Source of the DNA: Larix sibirica
Lineage: Eukaryota; Streptophyta; Pinopsida; Pinales; Pinaceae
Length of the DNA: 12,883 nt
Assembly (NCBI GenBank): GCA_004151065.3
Contig: NWUY0300013920.1
Coordinates: 33,497-46,379, forward strand
Reading direction: 5' to 3'
Shown here: piece by piece, positions 9,300 through 12,883 of the stretch
Position numbering within the stretch: the first letter of the stretch is position 1
Layout of the letters: each line of letters opens with the position of its first letter
The notes under the pieces: generated by a model
What the model was told of the DNA's origin: nothing
Database searches by the model: none
What the model saw: only the letters and a program-made list of their open reading frames with translations
Translations under genes and position numbers: made by a program

Positions 9300-10214
9300 T
9301 CTATCAAGTGCATAATAGTTCGATGGTTTTCGACGATTGCCATGGTGAGTTAGAATTTTCGGCTTTTCTTAGCTTTAGTTGGTATCAACATTTGGTTTTA
9401 TTTGAAACTCATCAATGCATGGGAAGCATGAGCAATCTCCTCCATATGAATGTGAAAAATATCTTAAGCCTTTCAACAGTGTGGGCAATCCAATCTCTTG
9501 ATTCCGTGGTATTTTCTCCTCTAAGATCACCATATTCTGCAGTAATTATTCGATCTCAGCTCCAAGCTTCAGGCCATTTGCGCACTGGGAAATTAAATAT
9601 GTGTAATTCTTACAATTCCTTGTCTTCCCTTTGGTCCAACACTGTGCATTATCTTTCCTGATCTTCTTTCCTCTGCTGCAACCTCAAGTTAAGGGGACTT
9701 GATCTTCAGGTATTTTGGGGATGGACATTGGAGTGTTGATAGAGAAATTCCAATAATGTATGGAAATATTTCAAATGACATCACTAACAAGTTAGAATCT
9801 ATGTCCCGCGAGTACATTGGATATGTTACATGCTCTCTTTGAATATGTAGTCTTGTCTATAGGCATGGCGTTCTCTAGTATTTTGTATTTGACAGAGTGT
9901 CTTAAGGATATAAAAGAGAAGACTTGCACCTAGTATAGGAAAAATTAGAAGCAAAAGACAAGGGACTACAGGCTGTGCCCTCTCTTCACTACCCTTTTAT
10001 ATGTTCTGTAAATGCACTTTGTTAGGTGGTCTCTTTTGGCAAATTTATAGCAACATAAATAGTTTAATTTGGTATAGGTTTCTTATTAGAAGCAGGAACA
10101 ACAACCCTTCTATTAGACAAACTTGAAACTATGATACAATTTATTGTATCAACTCTTCATTGGATATGTTGAGCTATCTCATCCTTTTATCAATTCAATT
10201 TAACTATTACTATT
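9300..10214 (+). other. LINE 3' UTR
   Basis: About 0.9 kb of non-coding sequence lies between the ORF2 stop and the terminal A run. An open frame from 9287 to 9661 (124 codons) overlaps the end of ORF2 and has no recognisable domain; I treat it as accidental. Late landmarks are CTTTGTTAGGTGGTCTCTTTTGGC (10017-10040), reminiscent of 3' regions of other plant L1 copies, and the hairpin at 10132-10151. Length and position fit a plant L1 3' UTR, but the assignment comes from the flanking features. Confidence 0.55.
10132..10151 (+). other. 9-bp hairpin near the LINE 3' end
   Basis: TGATACAAT (10132-10140) and ATTGTATCA (10143-10151) are exact reverse complements separated by TT. Opening the top A-T pair gives a four-base loop. 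It lies about 65 bases from the A run. Many LINE RTs recognise a 3' stem-loop of their RNA, so this could be such an element, but the role is inferred from position only. Confidence 0.5.
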
Positions 10215-10227
10215 AAAAAAACACTAC
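10215..10227 (+). repeat. LINE A run and candidate 3' target-site duplication
   Basis: A7 (10215-10221) is followed by CACTAC, so AACACTAC (10220-10227) repeats the eight bases at 3513-3520. The position directly at the end of an A run is where an L1 duplication must lie. The A tail is short, as is usual in plant L1 copies and old insertions. Confidence 0.4.
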
Positions 10228-10288
10228 ATTAACTTTATGTTTAATTTTTCAAAATACACAATAAATAAGACCACATTTGTGATTGCAT

Positions 10289-10306
10289 TTTTTTATATGT
10301 TATGTT
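10289..10306. repeat. 18-bp direct repeat, left copy (candidate TSD)
   Basis: TTTTTTATATGTTATGTT is identical to 11735-11752. The two copies bracket a 1,428-bp block of different composition. An exact 18-bp match at the block edges, with an A-rich end (minus strand) inside the left copy, is the pattern left by L1-driven retroposition. The AT-rich composition makes chance less remote than for an average 18-mer. Confidence 0.6.
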
Positions 10307-11734
10307 TTTTGTTGTTGAAAGGATAGCTAATATATTCTATTAATTTAAAGAAAAAATTACAAACCATAAGTTCGTTGGTTGGCCACAAGGGAAACTCGAG
10401 CAATTGCAAAATAGTAAGGCTTTACAATGTGTTGACCATATTCAACAATTAAAAGTATTATAAGTTTGAGAGCAACCTAAGTCCATAAAAGGAAACCAAA
10501 AATAACCAAAGGCTTCCAAAAACACCGATAACTAAAGTCTAGATAAACTAAATACATAAAAGACAAAGGCCTACATTTGTTCCTAATCATATGAAATATC
10601 AACTTGGATAACTTGCGTATTGGAGGTCGATGGAAAGTCTTTAGGAGCAATTGTTTTCTCAACAAATTTGAACCTAATAGTAGTCCGTACAATAAGATTG
10701 ATTTTTGTAATGATTTCGTGAATCTGCTTCCGCATCTTGTTCATCTAGAGCAAGATCTATTTTCGTTCCTCCTAGTGATCCATCAATTCCCATTCAAGAA
10801 GTGTTTTTACCTACTAGTGGAGCCAAAGATTTTGAGTGTATCTTGTCTCGTGAGTTCTGGAAGTGTTAGCGTCCAACATCCATCGACGCATTTCCTGTTG
10901 AAAATACACATCATAGAACTACTCATGTTCCATCCCTATTCATTCCTCCACTATGGATATTTCCTTCTTTATTGAAGGCAGGGTGTGATGTTCATATCTT
11001 ATGGCAGAGGCATCCACCTCATTATATAGTGGTGGTAACGTCTACCTCTCTTACCATCTCAACTACATGTAGCTTTTCCCTAGCAAGCCACAATCACAGT
11101 GCAGTCTATTGTTGTGCTCCAACCACCCACATGGATGTAACCTCCGCACCCCAACTATTCATATTGGTCACCTCCTCTAGGTCACAGGACCAACAGTTTG
11201 CTACGGGCCTCGACCACAAATGGTCATCCCAAGAACAGGGTGGGAGATCAGCCTCCCAATCGACGCCAAGCTAGAGATAAGAACCAAAGATACACTTAGA
11301 TAAGAGTTGTTAATCCACTAAATCAATGCAAATAGAAGTTTTGGGAGTCTGACTAGAGCCAATGTCTAAGAGCACAAGGATATCTCTTGAACCATAATCA
11401 TTAGACCAACCACCACTATATGCAATCATCCAGAAGTTTGTTGTGATAATAATGCTCATAGGCCGCCATATCCTGTTAGAATCCTCCCGCATATCACCAT
11501 ACCAAACAATCCATAATCCTCTTGCTGTCATCATTCTCCCACCTCTTCCACATCACGAACCAGCTTGCAAATGGTTTGATTGATTCATCAATCTCTTGGG
11601 TGCTCTTCCCTCACTTAACTGACGTCCCATTACCATACATGGGTTTGTCAGGTGGTCACACAATCCTTGGCCACTTGTCTTGGCTCATCTTCACCCACCT
11701 TGCTACCGCCACTATATAACACTCGACTTGGGGA
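10307..11734 (-). mobile_element. Retroposed sequence of unknown origin, minus orientation
   Basis: The block lies between exact 18-bp direct repeats. On the minus strand its right end is the 5' end (TCCCCAAGTCGAGTG...) and its left end the 3' end (...AGCTATCCTTTCAACAACAAAA), an A-rich tail abutting the repeat. That is the layout of a transcript copied by LINE machinery. No RT, gag or integrase motif was found, so it is not obviously an autonomous element. Minus-strand pieces look protein-like: from ATG at 11688, MSQDKWPRIV, a stop, then ESIKPFASWFVMWKRWEN; and near 10580-10740, KQIHEIITKINLIVRTTIR. They lie in different frames with stops, and the plus strand also has a long open frame, so the coding strand is unproven. 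It could be a processed pseudogene, a 5'-truncated LINE from another family or a non-autonomous element. Confidence 0.45.
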
Positions 11735-11752
11735 TTTTTTATATGTTATGTT
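11735..11752. repeat. 18-bp direct repeat, right copy (candidate TSD)
   Basis: This is the second copy of TTTTTTATATGTTATGTT, lying against the TCCCC end (minus strand) of the retroposed block and followed by AT-rich DNA like that left of the first copy. See the left copy for the argument. Confidence 0.6.
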
Positions 11753-11859
11753 GAGATTTAAATTATTTAATTTAATGATTTTTATCTTTTATTTAAGTGA
11801 ATTGCGATTTTATTGATAATTTTTTTTTTTTTGTAATTATAACATACTTTATTTATTAC
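11753..11859. other. Short AT-rich spacer with a T13 run
   Basis: This host-like AT-rich DNA separates the retroposed block from the GC-richer right end. It holds a run of 13 Ts (11820-11832). If 11860 is an LTR terminus, ATTAC (11855-11859) would be its 5-bp target-site duplication; the partner copy lies outside the window. Confidence 0.45.
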
Positions 11860-11975
11860 TGTCACGTCCCCGGTCACCTTAGTGCCCTTTAGAGGCAATG
11901 GGAGACAACCCTTGAATCACTTGCTAATTTTGTTTCTTCCCTTTCCCAAGTAATTCAAAGGCTCCACAACTTTGA

Positions 11976-12515
11976 ACCCGCAATGATCATCGATCTGCAA
12001 CCCGCAGTTCCGCAAGCCCTGATCCGCAAGCCGCAATCGGAAGTCGAAAGTCGGATTTCCAAATATTCCTCTCCGACGAAATAGCGCTCTCAAATTCCGC
12101 AATCCGCAATGCGGAATTCAGAAGTTGGAAGCCAATTCATATCCTCAAAATTTACCTGTTCGTCCTCCGCAGTTCCGCAATCCGCATGCGGAACTCGGAA
12201 CTCAGAGTCCTCAAATCACCACCTCGGGGGATTTACTCCTCTGCAATTCCAAAATTTGCAACCCGTGTTGTGGATGTCAGAAATCGGAAGGCACATTTTG
12301 AACACCGAGGAAAAACCACTTCCCACAAACCACAATCCGTAATCCGCTTGTGGATGCGGAAAAGGCGGATGGCCAATGCGCCAATCCCTATGTAAATCAC
12401 CTTCCGACTCCCACAATCCGCCTTGTGGATGCGGAAATTCAGAAGGCTAACCACGCCACTCCAACGGTCGGTCCCTGACCTCCGCAACCCTCAATCTACA
12501 TTGCGGATGCGGAAG
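11976..12515. repeat. Cluster of CCGCAATCCGC imperfect palindromes
   Basis: At least five inverted repeats share the core TCCGCAATCCGC...TGCGGA. 12093-12118 has perfect 9-bp arms AATTCCGCA / TGCGGAATT. 12171-12195 has perfect arms AGTTCCGCA / TGCGGAACT. 12336-12360 has TCCGTAATCCGC opposite GTGGATGCGGA, and 12417-12435 has TCCGC and TTGTGGATGCGGA. 12481-12513 begins TCCGCAACC and ends GCGGATGCGGA. Additional half-sites (CCGCAA, CCGCAG) lie at 11976-12040. Spacing is irregular (about 65-165 bases), and sequences between the palindromes are not obviously alike, so this is a dispersed cluster and not a simple tandem array. Short open frames through it are by-products of the repeated CpG-rich words. 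Confidence 0.75.
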
Positions 12516-12883
12516 GTCGAGACCACAGACCCCTGCACCAACAAATTCCAAGGAAAACTTCTGAGGGTGATATCTCATTCATCCTTAGGCCAAATCAGAC
12601 AAGGCCAGTACCGTTGGAAAGGTATTGGAGAGCTCTATCCACTGGTGTGATCCCCACCACATCTGAGCACTCTAACCTTGTCATTTTTCCAACTAAAGTT
12701 TTGCCTCAAATTCCCTCAATGCTTCATTAACCATCTTCCAAGAACATTGTTTTCCCTCTGCCATGGTTTCTCCCTTCACTTGACCCATAGAGGGTCATGG
12801 AACGCAGCAGGGGGTTATTCACTTCTTTCCCCAAGTACATATGAGGTCAAGTAGTCCTTCTCAAGGGTGAATGCAATGCATAA
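12516..12883. other. Unassigned right end of the window
   Basis: No gene can be supported. GGCC AAATCAGACAA GGCC (12590-12608) is a small inverted repeat. A 39-codon minus-strand stretch (12846 to 12730) reads LGKEVNNPLLRSM and similar, but is too short to call. The stretch probably continues the LTR-like element that starts at 11860. Confidence 0.35.

Larger units (their letters stand above)
3521..10219 (+). mobile_element. Near full-length, inactive plant L1-type LINE with RNase H
   Basis: This non-LTR retrotransposon inserts by target-primed reverse transcription. The parts appear in canonical plant L1 order: short 5' UTR, ORF1 with DUF4283-like domain and zinc knuckle, ORF2 with endonuclease, reverse transcriptase, zf-RVT and RNase H, then a 3' UTR and A run. 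No domain block is missing, so the copy is close to full length. It is dead: I counted 8 in-frame stops and at least 2 frameshifts in ORF1 and about 24 stops and 4 frameshifts in ORF2, plus substitutions at the RT motif C, RNase H and zinc-knuckle positions. The 5' boundary rests on the 8-bp duplication and the 3' boundary on the A7 run; both outer edges are less certain than the coding core (3625-9299). Confidence 0.88.
11860..12883. mobile_element. Putative LTR-retrotransposon end (LTR-like), orientation unknown
   Basis: Composition changes sharply at 11860 from AT-rich to CpG-bearing DNA beginning TGTCACGTCCCCGGTCACC. Plant LTRs begin TG and end CA, and TGTCACGTCCC-like starts are familiar from Gypsy-type LTRs, so 11860 is a good candidate terminus. 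Read on the minus strand it would be an LTR end, ...GGGGACGTGACA. I found no second terminus, no tRNA-Met primer-binding site (TGGTATCAGAGC or its complement) and no polypurine tract or gag/pol coding in the remaining kilobase. Element class and strand therefore stay open. The interior holds the palindrome cluster listed next. Confidence 0.4.

Noticed and set aside
9287-9661. 124-codon plus-strand ORF after ORF2
   Set aside because: It begins inside the ORF2 terminus in another frame and has no domain; it is probably an accidental frame in the 3' UTR.
9909-9916. TATAAAAG resembling a TATA box
   Set aside because: It lies within the LINE 3' UTR with no downstream gene; a chance AT-rich match.
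11522-11719. 65-codon plus-strand ORF and the overlapping minus ORF 11310-11534
   Set aside because: Neither has a recognisable domain. They read opposite strands of the retroposed block, and the minus pieces are covered under that block.
11976-12515. CRISPR-like array
   Set aside because: The palindromic repeats are irregularly spaced and imperfect, spacers are not uniform, and the context is a plant transposon.
12109-12650. Several overlapping ORFs of 66-84 codons on both strands
   Set aside because: They arise from the repeated CpG-rich palindrome words, which lack stop codons; the peptides are repetitive and frame-independent.
12730-12846. 39-codon minus-strand open stretch (LGKEVNNPLLRSM...)
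   Set aside because: It looks somewhat like a protein fragment but is too short, and no motif or continuation could be found.

Overview
The window looks like nuclear DNA of a seed plant with a large, repeat-rich genome. It is AT-rich, has no bacterial-type gene packing, and its only coherent long coding content is a decayed plant L1-type retrotransposon. A gymnosperm is possible, but that is a guess; the sequence alone does not fix the species.

Layout. (1) 1-771, minus strand: two candidate terminal exons of an ordinary spliced gene. A 61-nt exon (711-771) is joined across a 212-nt GT-AG intron to a 42-codon last exon (373-498), followed by a probable 3' UTR. I do not recognise the protein. 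(2) 772-3512: AT-rich non-coding DNA with three local tandem duplications (36, 146 and 24 bp units), one perfect 11-bp hairpin and one unassigned 96-codon ORF. (3) 3513-10227, plus strand: a nearly complete but dead LINE of the plant L1 type, about 6.7 kb. It has a short 5' UTR, ORF1 (DUF4283-like domain plus a CCHC zinc knuckle) and ORF2 (endonuclease, reverse transcriptase, zf-RVT, RNase H). A ~0.9-kb 3' UTR with a terminal-region hairpin and a short A tail follow. An 8-bp candidate target-site duplication (TSD) flanks it, with the 5' copy preceded by TT as expected for L1 endonuclease. I counted eight in-frame stops and at least two frameshifts in ORF1, and about twenty-four stops and four frameshifts in ORF2, plus lost catalytic residues. 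(4) 10289-11752: a ~1.4-kb block bounded by an exact 18-bp direct repeat, with an A-rich end at its left. It is best read as a minus-strand retroposed sequence of unknown parentage. (5) 11753-11859: AT-rich spacer with a T13 run. (6) 11860-12883: an abrupt change to CpG-bearing, GC-richer DNA starting with TGTCACGTCCCC, an LTR-like terminus. It carries a cluster of imperfect palindromes built on TCCGCAATCCGC / TGCGGA.

Nothing here forms an operon or pathway. The working interpretation is an intergenic or long-intron region into which a LINE, a second retroposed sequence and probably an LTR element inserted and then decayed, next to the 3' end of a host gene. The features of most interest are the GC-rich palindrome cluster, the 18-bp-flanked retroposed block and the unrecognised spliced gene end. 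I saw no convincing tRNA, rRNA, CRISPR or bacterial feature.
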